This document shows positions 1 to 8,958 of a stretch of DNA of 64,000 nt, one piece after another. The first letter of the stretch is position 1, and every line of letters begins with the position of its first letter. The notes under the pieces were generated by a model, which saw nothing but the letters and a program-made list of their open reading frames with translations, did no database searches and was not told the origin of the DNA. The DNA is from an uncultured Spirochaetaceae bacterium (GTDB taxonomy: Bacteria > Spirochaetota > Spirochaetia > Sphaerochaetales > Sphaerochaetaceae), in the NCBI GenBank assembly GCA_944392965.1, contig CALXYM010000002.1, positions 302,270-366,269 of the forward strand. Reading direction: 5' to 3'. The translations under genes and the position numbers were made by a program.

Positions 1-324
1 TGCCATAGAAGCAATAATGACATATACTACAGTACCAATTACAGCTACAGAAACGCTATTGAATACATATCGGCTGAAAGGGACAAATAAAGAATCTGCT
101 AAACGAAACAGGTTTCTATAGTTATCAAAAGAAGGATTATGAACAAAGAAGCGAGGTGGAAAAGCAAATATCTCCTCATATGGTTTCAATGACTGCATTA
201 TCGAATAGACCAATGGGAACATCATGAAAATGCTTAACACAATAAGAAAAAGGAAAATCATAGATGTCCCAAACTTAGATCTATTTACTCCGTTACCGAC
301 CTGCGCCTTAAAAAAATTCTTCAT
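1..324 (-). CDS. Carbohydrate ABC transporter permease, MalG type (3' end cut by window edge)
   Basis: Only the first 108 codons are inside the window and the reading frame is still open at base 1. The translation starts MKNFFKAQVGNGV, has a first membrane helix (MIFLFLIVLSIFMMFPLVYS), then the SLKPYEEIFAFPPRFF stretch typical of the second inner-membrane permease of CUT1 sugar importers (MalG/LacG family). It follows the MalF-type permease by 10 bp, and a GAGGA ribosome site lies in that gap. It should form the permease heterodimer with that partner. The ATPase is not in view. In many spirochaetes and Gram-positives one shared MsmX-like ATPase serves several importers, so its absence is not alarming (inference). 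Confidence 0.85.
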   Translation of the reverse strand, partial: MKNFFKAQVGNGVNRSKFGTSMIFLFLIVLSIFMMFPLVYSIMQSLKPYEEIFAFPPRFFVHNPSFDNYRNLFRLADSLFVPFSRYVFNSVSVAVIGTVVYVIIASMA

Positions 325-334
325 AATCCTATCC

Positions 335-1243
335 TCAAGCAGAATGCCTTTTCAGAAAGGCCTGAATTACATGATTAAAAGAAAGCATCATAATAAAAAG
401 AAAAACAGCAATGGCACACGCATACCCCATTTCCATACGTGTAGTCCCAACATCGGTCATATGCGTAACAATTGTTGTCGCAGCATTATCAGTGGCGATA
501 CCATCAATTGCCGTACCTGCGGAAATAAGCAGCTGCTGCCCTACTGCACCAGCAGCAAAACTTGCCCCAATCTGCATTACAGCACCAAACAAAAGTTGAG
601 GCCCCATATTGGGAACAGTAATAAACCAGAACTCCTGAAACCTGTTTGAAATTCCATCAATTGCAGCAGCCTCATACTGTTGTCTGTCAATTCCCTGAAA
701 TCCAGCAAGGAAAGAGAGAAATGCAGTTCCCAAACTCAGCCAGAGCTGAATTATGATTATCACAGGCATGATATAGGCCGTATCAGAGAGCCATTGTACC
801 GGTTCGTTAATAAAACCAAACTTGATAAACAAGTTGTTAATGAATCCATATTGATCGCCCGAAAAGACATAAGCCCATACTGTGTAGGCACCAGTAAACA
901 TGGATGGCACATATAGACAGAAAGTAAAAAGCGATCGAACTTTTGGATTTAACTCATTTACTAGCCATGCGAGAAAAAGACATGCAATATAGCTTATCGG
1001 CCCAGTAATAAGGGCAAAAAGAAGTGTATTCTTGAATGCGGTAAGAAATACATCATCATCCAAAAACATCCTGATATAGTTATCCAGCCCTACAAAGGAT
1101 GGAAACTGCACAAGATTGAAATCAGTAAAACTCAACACAACTGCAAGTAGAACTGGAATAACTATGAAGAGCAGAAAAAGTGAAAGAAACGGAATGAGCA
1201 TAATCACATGTTCTGTCGCCATTGATAACCTTTTGTCTTTCAT
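335..1243 (-). CDS. Carbohydrate ABC transporter permease, MalF type
   Basis: A 302-residue integral membrane protein with about six hydrophobic helices. Near residues 190-215 it has the EAA loop (EAAAIDGISNRFQEFWFITVPNMGP) that docks on the ATPase. Length and topology match the MalF/UgpA-like permeases of CUT1 importers. Its ATG overlaps the stop of the upstream binding-protein gene as ATGA, so translation is probably coupled. Together with the MalG-type gene downstream it forms the channel of the importer served by the binding protein at 1240-3870. The substrate is not visible from the permease itself. The neighbouring GH3 and secreted glycosidase-like genes suggest an oligosaccharide. Confidence 0.9.
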   Translation of the reverse strand: MKDKRLSMATEHVIMLIPFLSLFLLFIVIPVLLAVVLSFTDFNLVQFPSFVGLDNYIRMFLDDDVFLTAFKNTLLFALITGPISYIACLFLAWLVNELNPKVRSLFTFCLYVPSMFTGAYTVWAYVFSGDQYGFINNLFIKFGFINEPVQWLSDTAYIMPVIIIIQLWLSLGTAFLSFLAGFQGIDRQQYEAAAIDGISNRFQEFWFITVPNMGPQLLFGAVMQIGASFAAGAVGQQLLISAGTAIDGIATDNAATTIVTHMTDVGTTRMEMGYACAIAVFLFIMMLSFNHVIQAFLKRHSA

Positions 1244-3870
1244 TTCTTCACCTCTAATCCGATTTCCGTTCTTTTCCTCTGTATTTCCCTATCTATAACA
1301 GAAACATATCTCTCAAGCATTTCCCTTGCATTCTTTCCATCAAGGACAACACTACGGAAAGCACTGACTATGTTCCGCTGCGTATAGTAAGAACCGGGTA
1401 TCTGCTCAATTTGAACAAGATTCTCTCTTGCTGCAAGAATCAGATCAGTCTCTTCTGGAAGCCAAGGAAGATTTACTATGACATCATCACTGGCAGAAGA
1501 ATATCGTCCTGCTGGTCCTAATAGGCTTTCAATCCTGTTCCCATATTCCTGCTGCACATCTACAGAAACAAACCACTTCAAGAATTCCCATGAAGCATAA
1601 ATATTCTCTGAATCCTTTAAAATCACGGCTCCCTGCCCTGATGACACAGCAGTTGCACCATTTTCCCCATTACTGGGAATCTTCGCCACTCCATACAACC
1701 CCCTCAGTTCAGGTGCAGCAAACGCAAGCTTGCCATATTCGGTATAATCAGCAATGGCAAGTGGCATCTCCCCCGACCTGAACCTATTGAAGAAATCATA
1801 AGATAGGCTCAGCCCATAATCGCTGAATAACCTCGTATAGAGAAGAAAAGCATTATAGCTCTCATTACTCGAAAGAACAGTAGAAGTCTTATCAGCAGAA
1901 TATATTTGCCCACCATTTTGGAACAACAAAGTAAGAAAAGTTGTCCAAGAGGATGGCACCCCGACCTCCATATTGTTACGTTGAATTATCGGGATAATCG
2001 AAAGAAATTCCTTCCATGTTTTCGGGACCTCTATTCCCAGCTCTTCAAACACATCCAATCTGTAAAACATGAGAGGAAAAACTTCCGTCAAAGGTAATCC
2101 ATAAATCTTATCAAGATAAGAGTAAGGAATAAGAGAAGATCTGTCAGAGTAAGAATCTACAATCTGATAGAAATCAGGAAACTCACTGAGAGGATATAAT
2201 GCATCCCGCATGGCAAGAGTAACGGGAATCGTATTTCCAAGAAACAAGACAACATCGGGGCCAGCACCAGCAAGAATAGCCTGTTCTATTCCTGTCTGTA
2301 CAAGATTAATATCCACTTCAATTCCCGTCTCAGGGGTAAAATACTCATCGATAAGGGCAGATACGACCTCCATCTGATCTCTTCCCGCCGATACCCAGAC
2401 CGTTATATCTCCTCCTTCTTTTTCATCAGATTCAAAAGAGTGAATCAAAGTACGGATTGAATAGACTAAATTGTTAAACCAGCTTTTATGAGGTTCCGTA
2501 GCAACAGCATCTCCCGAGGTCAGTTCAATCCAATCGAGATCTAGAGGTTGTTCTTGACTCTGATATACCCAACTTGACAAAGAGGAAATATTACCTCTGA
2601 ATGTTGCAATCCTTGATGGAATTGATTCAGGTTCTTCATTAAATGACTTAATTTGTTCAATCAACGCACTTATCTGAGAATAAGATGCCTCCGAACCAGA
2701 AAAATCCTGAAGCATTCTCTCTGCTTCTACAAGAGAGGAAAGAGCTGAATTAAACTCGTCCATTATTCCAGGAATTTCCCTGTCTATATTATATTCCCGA
2801 TTCAAGTCTGGACTAGTTCCCGTTACCATGATAATTCTGCGATATATTGAATTAAGCTCATCAACAATATCAAGGATATCAGAAAGGACATATGCATATG
2901 GCCCTGATATGACTTCAAGAGTTAAAATATGCTCACCTTTCTCAAGATATACTCTCTCTCCACCCACATCATTTATAGACCAGATATCAGTATAAGGAAA
3001 TTCAACCATATCAAACTTTTGGGAATAAACAGCTGAATCAACTATTACTCTACGGTATACCGAAAATCCCTTTTTTAAATTTTGTCTGTATTTAAAGTTC
3101 AGTGTATAGTAAGCTGATTCAGGAATTTCCACTTTCCAAGACATGATATCACCATCGGAATTCCAAGACGAACCACCAGCGATATTCAGTACTATAGAAT
3201 CTGGATTACTTGGACTCGTATCTGCACTGCTCCGGTCCATCTGACTTGTCAAAGTTGTGGAAGAAGTTGCATAGATGTCTTCTGCCTCTATATGGATAAG
3301 CCTGTCCGTTCCTTTCGATAGAGGTATCTCTGAGGAAGGATAAATTTCTTGTACAGTATTGAAAGAAACAGAAATAAGAGAAAAATCCGTTCTTCTCGCA
3401 ACTATCTCCAAGGAATGTTCTCCTTCTTCAAGAACAACAGAATAATTTGAGTTCTCAGAATTATTCTTCACCCGTAAATACGCACTTTGTGCATCTTCAG
3501 AAATCCACGTCAAAGCCCGCTGCTCATCTCCATTATCATCTACTCGGATAGGTCCATACTCGTATATCCTGTTTATGGAGAAAAAAGATTCCGAAAGGAG
3601 TTCACCATCAAGGATGAAAAAAAGCTCTATATCATCATATCTACCTTTACCTGAGATATAACTTAAAACTATATTGTACTCATTTGTTTCAGGTATGTTG
3701 AACTCTGCCTTTACCGCTCCTCCGTATTCTTCCCATACAAGATAATCTGAATCCATATAAATTCCAGATTTCGCATCATATGTAAAATCGGAAGCGTTCA
3801 GATTAATACTTTCTGCAAAAAGCAGGGAAACAGAAATACCTAAGAACAGAAGGACAAGCAACCTTTTCAC
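1240..3870 (-). CDS. Oversized extracellular sugar-binding protein with N-terminal carbohydrate-binding-like modules
   Basis: The start is taken as GTG at 3870, not the TTG at 3876. A GGAGG lies 7 nt before the GTG, and the GTG overlaps the GH3 stop as GTGA. This gives 876 residues with a clear signal peptide (MKRLLVLLFLGISVSLLFA). Residues about 20-165 and 190-330 look like two beta-sandwich modules of the CBM6/35 kind, with phrases such as YNIVLSYISGKGRYDD, LEEGEHSLEIVARR and YLEKGEHILTLEV. Residues about 340-470 are a helical spacer. Residues about 480-870 are an SBP_bac_1 domain (DITVWVSAGRDQMEVVSALIDEY, then GIEVDINLV and YGLPLTEVFPLMFYR). Ordinary family members have 420-450 residues, so roughly half of this protein is an added module. 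It probably captures an oligosaccharide in the periplasm or at the cell surface for the two permeases downstream. The CBM assignment rests on general fold impression only. Confidence 0.85.
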   Translation of the reverse strand: MKRLLVLLFLGISVSLLFAESINLNASDFTYDAKSGIYMDSDYLVWEEYGGAVKAEFNIPETNEYNIVLSYISGKGRYDDIELFFILDGELLSESFFSINRIYEYGPIRVDDNGDEQRALTWISEDAQSAYLRVKNNSENSNYSVVLEEGEHSLEIVARRTDFSLISVSFNTVQEIYPSSEIPLSKGTDRLIHIEAEDIYATSSTTLTSQMDRSSADTSPSNPDSIVLNIAGGSSWNSDGDIMSWKVEIPESAYYTLNFKYRQNLKKGFSVYRRVIVDSAVYSQKFDMVEFPYTDIWSINDVGGERVYLEKGEHILTLEVISGPYAYVLSDILDIVDELNSIYRRIIMVTGTSPDLNREYNIDREIPGIMDEFNSALSSLVEAERMLQDFSGSEASYSQISALIEQIKSFNEEPESIPSRIATFRGNISSLSSWVYQSQEQPLDLDWIELTSGDAVATEPHKSWFNNLVYSIRTLIHSFESDEKEGGDITVWVSAGRDQMEVVSALIDEYFTPETGIEVDINLVQTGIEQAILAGAGPDVVLFLGNTIPVTLAMRDALYPLSEFPDFYQIVDSYSDRSSLIPYSYLDKIYGLPLTEVFPLMFYRLDVFEELGIEVPKTWKEFLSIIPIIQRNNMEVGVPSSWTTFLTLLFQNGGQIYSADKTSTVLSSNESYNAFLLYTRLFSDYGLSLSYDFFNRFRSGEMPLAIADYTEYGKLAFAAPELRGLYGVAKIPSNGENGATAVSSGQGAVILKDSENIYASWEFLKWFVSVDVQQEYGNRIESLLGPAGRYSSASDDVIVNLPWLPEETDLILAARENLVQIEQIPGSYYTQRNIVSAFRSVVLDGKNAREMLERYVSVIDREIQRKRTEIGLEVKK

Positions 3871-6137
3871 CTGCAAGCCTCCAGATTTTTTGTATTTACG
3901 GTTGCTATCAGCTCATCCATTATATCGTTATTCAAAACATTATCAGTCAAAACAGTAATCATACGAAGGGGAATCTTATTGACCTGCTCATCGCTTTCCC
4001 CATTCTTCTTAAATATTGGAAGCTTCTGAGCCTGCATGTTTCCACTCTCTACAAGAATCCTTTTTATTTCCTTATAAGCCTCTTCGCCCGCCACTGTCGC
4101 TCTCAGTTCACCAACCGAACTCCAACCGGTTACTTCTTCATACTTCATCTTTTTCGGAATGATATTAATTGCTATTGATGTGACATCATCTACTGAACTT
4201 GTCGCTATGATAATCTTGTACTCCCCTTCTGAGGCATACCAGTCTTTTAAATCTGGATCAAAATATTCAAAAGCCTTTTCCGTTAAAGAGAAATTAATAC
4301 CTTTTTCCTCTCCTGCTGCGAGGTATACACGTTTAAATGCAACAAGAACACGTTTAGGTCGAGGAATTCGTGACAGAGGAGGTTCCACATATATCTGAAC
4401 AGTCTCACTGGCATCGACATCTCCCGTATTTTTCACGCTGATATTGAGATCCGCATTATTTCCTTTTATCCTATATCCCTTGACATGTATGTCAAATCGT
4501 GAATAAGAAAGACCATATCCAAACGGATATTTCATACTGATTTTCTTTGAAAGGTAATACCTATATCCAACAAAAACTCCCTCGGAATAATTAACCGTAC
4601 CAGAATATCCTGGGTAATATAAATAAGCAGGAGTCTGCTCGATAGAATAAGGGAATGTCATGGGGAGCTTTCCTCCTGGGCTGACAATTCCATATAGAAG
4701 ATTTGTAACTGCACCTCCGATACACTGACCAGCAAGGAACATCTCAAGAACAGCGGAAGAACTAGAATCCCAACTGGTATCAACAGGAGAACCATTAAGA
4801 AGAACCACAACCAAATTATGATTAGCCTCATAGAGCCGCTCAATAACACTTATATGAGATTGTGGAATGAACAGATTCTTCCTGTCTTTTCCTTCCGCCT
4901 CTATCCCATCAGGAAGCCCAGCAAATACAACTATCTTATCTACCTTAGCTGCTTTCTCGATAGCTTCATTCAATGAGAAATCCAGAATATTTGATTTAGA
5001 ATCATAACATTCGGAGAAGTATACATTTTCTCCTCCGATTTTCTTCATCTCCTCAAGAGGGATCTCAAAGCTTGTAGGATTTACAAGAGCACTGCCTTCC
5101 ATTTTAAATCGTGGGTTAATTGCAAAATTTCCACAGACAAGAACCCTTTCCGACTTTTTCAGAGGCAAGACACAATTGTCATTCTTCAGCAAAACTGCAC
5201 TTTTCTGAGCCATCTCTCTAGAAAATGAATTATGATCAGCCTCAATGTAGCAAGGAATCCTTTTTCTTCCTTCATGTACTCTTTCAAGTGTTTTAAGGAT
5301 ATGAGAACAAGCAGTATCTATAACGTTCATGGAAAGAGTTCCATCCTCATAAGCCTTCATAAGTCTCTGCTCGCTAACACCATAATTATAAGGCATCTCA
5401 AGATCCAAACCAGCCTTCAATGCCCTTTCCCTATTGTTAACCCCACTCCAATCACTCATCACCAAGCCATCGAATTTCCATTCATTCCTTAAAATCTCAT
5501 TGATCAAGTGCTCGTTCTCAGAACAGTAAGATCCATTGACTTTATTCAATGCAGTCATGATTGCCCACGGATGAGATTTCTCATTTGCAATCTCAAACAC
5601 CCTGAGATAGATTTCCCTAAGAGTTCTCTCTTCAACTACAGCATCAATATATTCCCTGTCTATTTCTTGGTTATTTGCAGCAAAATGTTTAAGGCAGGTA
5701 CCGACACCTTGACTCTGCACCCCATTTATATAGGAAGCAGCTATTTCCCCAGCCAAAACAGGGTCTTCAGAATAATACTCAAATGTCCTGCCACATAAAG
5801 GAGTACGTATGATATTAACAGCAGGGCCCAAAAGAATATCAACACCAAGTTCTCTAGCTTCTGCTGCCAAATGCTTTCCCATCTCCTCTGCTAAATCGAC
5901 ATCAAACGAGGATGCAAGTCCTGGACCAGATACATACGCAGTAGCGGGAACACTCTTATTCCACCCCATGTGATCACATAGCCCAGTCTGTTTTCTAACA
6001 CCATAAGGACCATCTGCAACCTCAAATGAGTCTATGTCTTTTTCTGGATAATCCTTTGTTCTCCAGAAATCCTTTCCACTCAGCATTTTTATTTTCTCTT
6101 CCACGGTAAGAGACTCAAGTATCTTTTCTATATCCAT
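3867..6137 (-). CDS. Glycoside hydrolase family 3 (beta-glucosidase/beta-xylosidase type), cytoplasmic
   Basis: A 756-residue protein read from ATG at 6137. A TTG at 6167 would add ten residues but has no ribosome site, while GGAGAG stands 11 nt before the ATG. The N-terminal barrel holds the GH3 landmarks GPAVNIIRTPLCGRTFEYYSEDP, KHFAANNQE and the nucleophile in GLVMSDWSGV (Asp). The alpha/beta sandwich follows, then a C-terminal fibronectin-III-like domain (VKNTGDVDASETVQIYVEPP). There is no signal peptide, so it probably splits imported oligosaccharides inside the cell by removing the non-reducing sugar. It sits between the secreted TIM-barrel gene and the binding-protein gene and overlaps the latter by 4 bp. 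Beta-glucoside or beta-xyloside specificity cannot be told from sequence alone. Confidence 0.93.
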   Translation of the reverse strand: MDIEKILESLTVEEKIKMLSGKDFWRTKDYPEKDIDSFEVADGPYGVRKQTGLCDHMGWNKSVPATAYVSGPGLASSFDVDLAEEMGKHLAAEARELGVDILLGPAVNIIRTPLCGRTFEYYSEDPVLAGEIAASYINGVQSQGVGTCLKHFAANNQEIDREYIDAVVEERTLREIYLRVFEIANEKSHPWAIMTALNKVNGSYCSENEHLINEILRNEWKFDGLVMSDWSGVNNRERALKAGLDLEMPYNYGVSEQRLMKAYEDGTLSMNVIDTACSHILKTLERVHEGRKRIPCYIEADHNSFSREMAQKSAVLLKNDNCVLPLKKSERVLVCGNFAINPRFKMEGSALVNPTSFEIPLEEMKKIGGENVYFSECYDSKSNILDFSLNEAIEKAAKVDKIVVFAGLPDGIEAEGKDRKNLFIPQSHISVIERLYEANHNLVVVLLNGSPVDTSWDSSSSAVLEMFLAGQCIGGAVTNLLYGIVSPGGKLPMTFPYSIEQTPAYLYYPGYSGTVNYSEGVFVGYRYYLSKKISMKYPFGYGLSYSRFDIHVKGYRIKGNNADLNISVKNTGDVDASETVQIYVEPPLSRIPRPKRVLVAFKRVYLAAGEEKGINFSLTEKAFEYFDPDLKDWYASEGEYKIIIATSSVDDVTSIAINIIPKKMKYEEVTGWSSVGELRATVAGEEAYKEIKRILVESGNMQAQKLPIFKKNGESDEQVNKIPLRMITVLTDNVLNNDIMDELIATVNTKNLEACR

Positions 6138-6182
6138 GTTACAAATATCTCTCCATTCTCTGAGCAAGTTTCTCTGATTCTA

Positions 6183-7880
6183 TTATCTAACTGATGGAAT
6201 TCCTGAGAACCAAATCTGATCAAGAATAAAACCATCGTTATTCACATAGATGGAAATGTCAGCATTTCTATAAACAGGAATACTAACCGATACACTTTTG
6301 AATTCATCGTCAGTTGGATCTACTTTGAATGATGCGGTCTTTCCATCCAACATCAGTGTGATAATCGTCTCCTCATCAGCCTTGTAAGAAAGGGTAAGGC
6401 CATCTCCTCCCCTGACTCTCTTAAAAGTCACTGCATTTTCAATTCCATTAATAAATTCTGCCGCATAACCATTGGAAGCCTCAACATCTTCAACAGGCAA
6501 TGAATTGATTGAATATTCTGCTTCCATTTTAGATGAGAATAATATACTTTTAATCGTGATGACTCCCTGCTGTAATTCAACGGAGAAAGAAGCGTCATCT
6601 GCACCAATTACAGGAAGTCCCACAATACCGCCATCAGGATTTGCAGAGATATCGAAAGAACCTCTGCTTCTTCCATCTGAATAGAGTTTAATTACAGAAT
6701 CAACGTCAGATTTATATTCTATGGATACCATCTGTATTTCAGGACAGCTATCAAACCCAAGAGAAGCACCACCTTCAGATAATACAGCATTTCCATCTTC
6801 GTCCAATTGAACATTTCCGCTGAAAACTGCATTTGAAACATCTGTCCATCCTTCCTGCAAGGGATAAGTAAGACACCAATCCAAAAGAGATGGAGGGTTA
6901 CCTTCTTCTTTCAGAAGATTATAACCAAAGTACAGACATCCTCTTACTTGAGGATAATTAGTCTTGTAGAAATCCACAGTTGCTTTAATTGCAATTTCTT
7001 TCATTGCTTTATCTTGTACGAGTCCTGCGGTCTGGTTAGGTCGTATACCATCATTAAATTCTATCGTATGAAATCCCCATTCCATGACGACAGGGGCATC
7101 ACCATACTGCTTCTCATATGTCTTCATACTTATGGCCAGACGTTCTGCATTTATAATATCTAACGGATTAGAAGATAAAAGGCTTTTATTATCTGGATAC
7201 GTATAGTTATTTATAAAATATCCATCCGCTCCTGCATCTGTATAGGCAGGTGTTTTGAATGTATTATCCCATCCATAAAACACACTAAGATACAATTCTG
7301 CATCATTCCAACCATTATCAGCACATTCCTCTCTCATAAGTGCCACAATGCTTTTTGCATATTCCTTTTGAGAGTCAATCCAGTTCCTTGAATTAAGACC
7401 ACCAGCATTTTTTTGTACGGATATATCGTCAACAGGCATGTTTATAGCAAAATATGCAACCCTGTCACGTCTATCAGCATCAGAACAAAAAGCAATTAAT
7501 TGAGAATAAGTATCAACAACCGTTCTGGCATCTTTTTCTGAAAAAGAAAAATCTTGTGGATACGCCTCTATTCTTATAACTATTTTCATATCTAGACGTT
7601 CAAGTTCTTCAAATATATACTGCTGTACATTTTGAGAGAGACCCTCAAATCCATAAATTGTAATAGTGTTTATGTTGTATAATTTATTAGCCTTTTCCAG
7701 TTCTTGACTAAATTTTTCTTCATTAAAATTGCCTGTTCCCAGATCAAATGTCGCACCGTTATAAAATTCACAAGTGTCCACCTTTTCCGCATAAGGGGTC
7801 ATTACCGATGCATAAACAGAAAATGATAAAAAACAAATAAGAAAAAAAACAAAAAGTCTCCTAATCCTGGATAACAGCAT
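6183..7880 (-). CDS. Secreted glycosidase-like TIM-barrel protein with C-terminal beta modules, family not recognised
   Basis: 565 residues starting at an ATG with AAGGAG 8 nt upstream. A signal peptide (RLFVFFLICFLSFSVYA) is followed by a domain of about 310 residues with barrel-like repeats: NTITIYGFEGL, KIVIRIEAYP, YFAINMP, LYLSVFYGWDN, DGYFINNYTY, PVVMEWGFHT and GCLYFGYN. The EWG at about residue 270 sits where clan GH-A enzymes carry the nucleophile glutamate. Residues about 370-565 look like two beta-sandwich modules (for example VSIEYKSDVDSVIKLYSDG and VTFKRVRGGDGLTLSYKADEETIITLMLDG). It is the first gene of the operon with GH3 and the importer, so it probably acts outside the cytoplasm to release the oligosaccharide. 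I do not recognise a specific GH family. Confidence 0.7.
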   Translation of the reverse strand: MLLSRIRRLFVFFLICFLSFSVYASVMTPYAEKVDTCEFYNGATFDLGTGNFNEEKFSQELEKANKLYNINTITIYGFEGLSQNVQQYIFEELERLDMKIVIRIEAYPQDFSFSEKDARTVVDTYSQLIAFCSDADRRDRVAYFAINMPVDDISVQKNAGGLNSRNWIDSQKEYAKSIVALMREECADNGWNDAELYLSVFYGWDNTFKTPAYTDAGADGYFINNYTYPDNKSLLSSNPLDIINAERLAISMKTYEKQYGDAPVVMEWGFHTIEFNDGIRPNQTAGLVQDKAMKEIAIKATVDFYKTNYPQVRGCLYFGYNLLKEEGNPPSLLDWCLTYPLQEGWTDVSNAVFSGNVQLDEDGNAVLSEGGASLGFDSCPEIQMVSIEYKSDVDSVIKLYSDGRSRGSFDISANPDGGIVGLPVIGADDASFSVELQQGVITIKSILFSSKMEAEYSINSLPVEDVEASNGYAAEFINGIENAVTFKRVRGGDGLTLSYKADEETIITLMLDGKTASFKVDPTDDEFKSVSVSIPVYRNADISIYVNNDGFILDQIWFSGIPSVR

Positions 7881-7915
7881 TTAAACACTCCTTTTACTGT
7901 TTATTCACCTGAGAG

Positions 7916-7921
7916 ATTATA
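7916..7921 (-). promoter_or_regulatory. -10 box of the glycan operon, weak -35
   Basis: On the minus strand a perfect TATAAT lies about 36 nt before the ATG of the secreted protein at 7880. The -35 region 17 bp upstream (ATTTTA) is poor. A strong -10 with a poor -35 is the usual form of promoters that need an activator, and the AraC-family gene lies directly upstream. This is inference from base patterns. Confidence 0.4.
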
Positions 7922-7994
7922 TTTCCATTCAAGTTTAATAAAATAATAAAAGTAGAATCTGTACCACGATACGGCAAATATCGACAAGAAATTC

Positions 7995-8852
7995 TCAGAT
8001 ATTGACTTTTCTGAATTTCGTTGGTGGAATTTTCACAAATTTCAGGAATGAACGGTTGAAAGTTTTTATACTATTAAAACCGCAGGCTTCAGCAACCTCT
8101 CCTACAGTAAGATCTGGGCTTTGAACAAGCATATACTGAGCTTTGCTTATTCTATAATTTGTCAGATAATCATAAAAAGTAACATTAGTCAAAGATTTGA
8201 AAAACCTAGTAAAATAACTAGGCTCAAAACCCGCAACATCCGCAATCTCATTAAGGGTTACTGGATTCTTATAGTTTTGTTCTATATAAAAAAAGACTTT
8301 TTGAAGCCTGTGCATTGCCTTGTTCTCAGTCTGAGAAGTTATGACATCATTCTCTTTTCTCTTGTATTCTTCTTTTGTAAAAAGGAATAACAGTTCAAAC
8401 ACAAGAGAACGTATTAATAAATCCCTTGAAAAAAAGGATTGGTTATTAATTCTTTCCAATCGGATGATTATCTCTCGTAAAACAGTTTTATCCTGTCCTG
8501 TCCATTCTCTGCTGGTCTTGGAGTTCATAGTGAGATGTTCATAAATCCCCTTTTTCAGCTCTACGGATTTATGTGAGCCATCTATGATATCTAAATTAAA
8601 GATTATTACAAGACGTTTATGATGGGAAGAGGAGAAATAGAAATGAGAATCTCCTCCATTGATCATAATTGCTTCATGCTCGTTTACAACATACATCTCG
8701 TCATTCACAATTAATCTTGTACTACCTTCCATTACATAGACAAGTTCTATTTCCCTATGCCAATGCGTGGGTACTACTTGATCCCCATTGTCGTAAAAAA
8801 GAATATAAGGTAAATCCTGTTCTGTAGTATTGAACTGAAAAGGTGCACTCAT
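7995..8852 (-). CDS. AraC-family transcriptional regulator with cupin sensor domain
   Basis: The start is taken at ATG 8852 (MSAPFQFNTTEQD) because GGAGA stands 9 nt before it. Longer in-frame starts lack a ribosome site and would read through non-protein-like sequence. The product has 285 residues. The N-terminal half is an AraC_binding cupin (VVPTHWHREIELVYVMEGSTRLIVNDEMYVVNEHEAIMINGG). The C-terminal half is the double helix-turn-helix (VTLNEIADVAGFEPSYFTRFFKS and LTVGEVAEACGFNSIKTFNRSFLK). It lies 114 bp upstream of the glycan operon in the same direction and is the likely sugar-responsive activator of that operon. No own promoter was identified with confidence. Confidence 0.9.
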   Translation of the reverse strand: MSAPFQFNTTEQDLPYILFYDNGDQVVPTHWHREIELVYVMEGSTRLIVNDEMYVVNEHEAIMINGGDSHFYFSSSHHKRLVIIFNLDIIDGSHKSVELKKGIYEHLTMNSKTSREWTGQDKTVLREIIIRLERINNQSFFSRDLLIRSLVFELLFLFTKEEYKRKENDVITSQTENKAMHRLQKVFFYIEQNYKNPVTLNEIADVAGFEPSYFTRFFKSLTNVTFYDYLTNYRISKAQYMLVQSPDLTVGEVAEACGFNSIKTFNRSFLKFVKIPPTKFRKVNI

Positions 8853-8958
8853 AATTTCACGTCTCCAGCTTTCATTATAACCTAAATTAATCAGAAATCG
8901 GATATACAGAAATTTAACAAATTCAGAACTTTCGACCATTAATAAGTAAGAGGACTTA

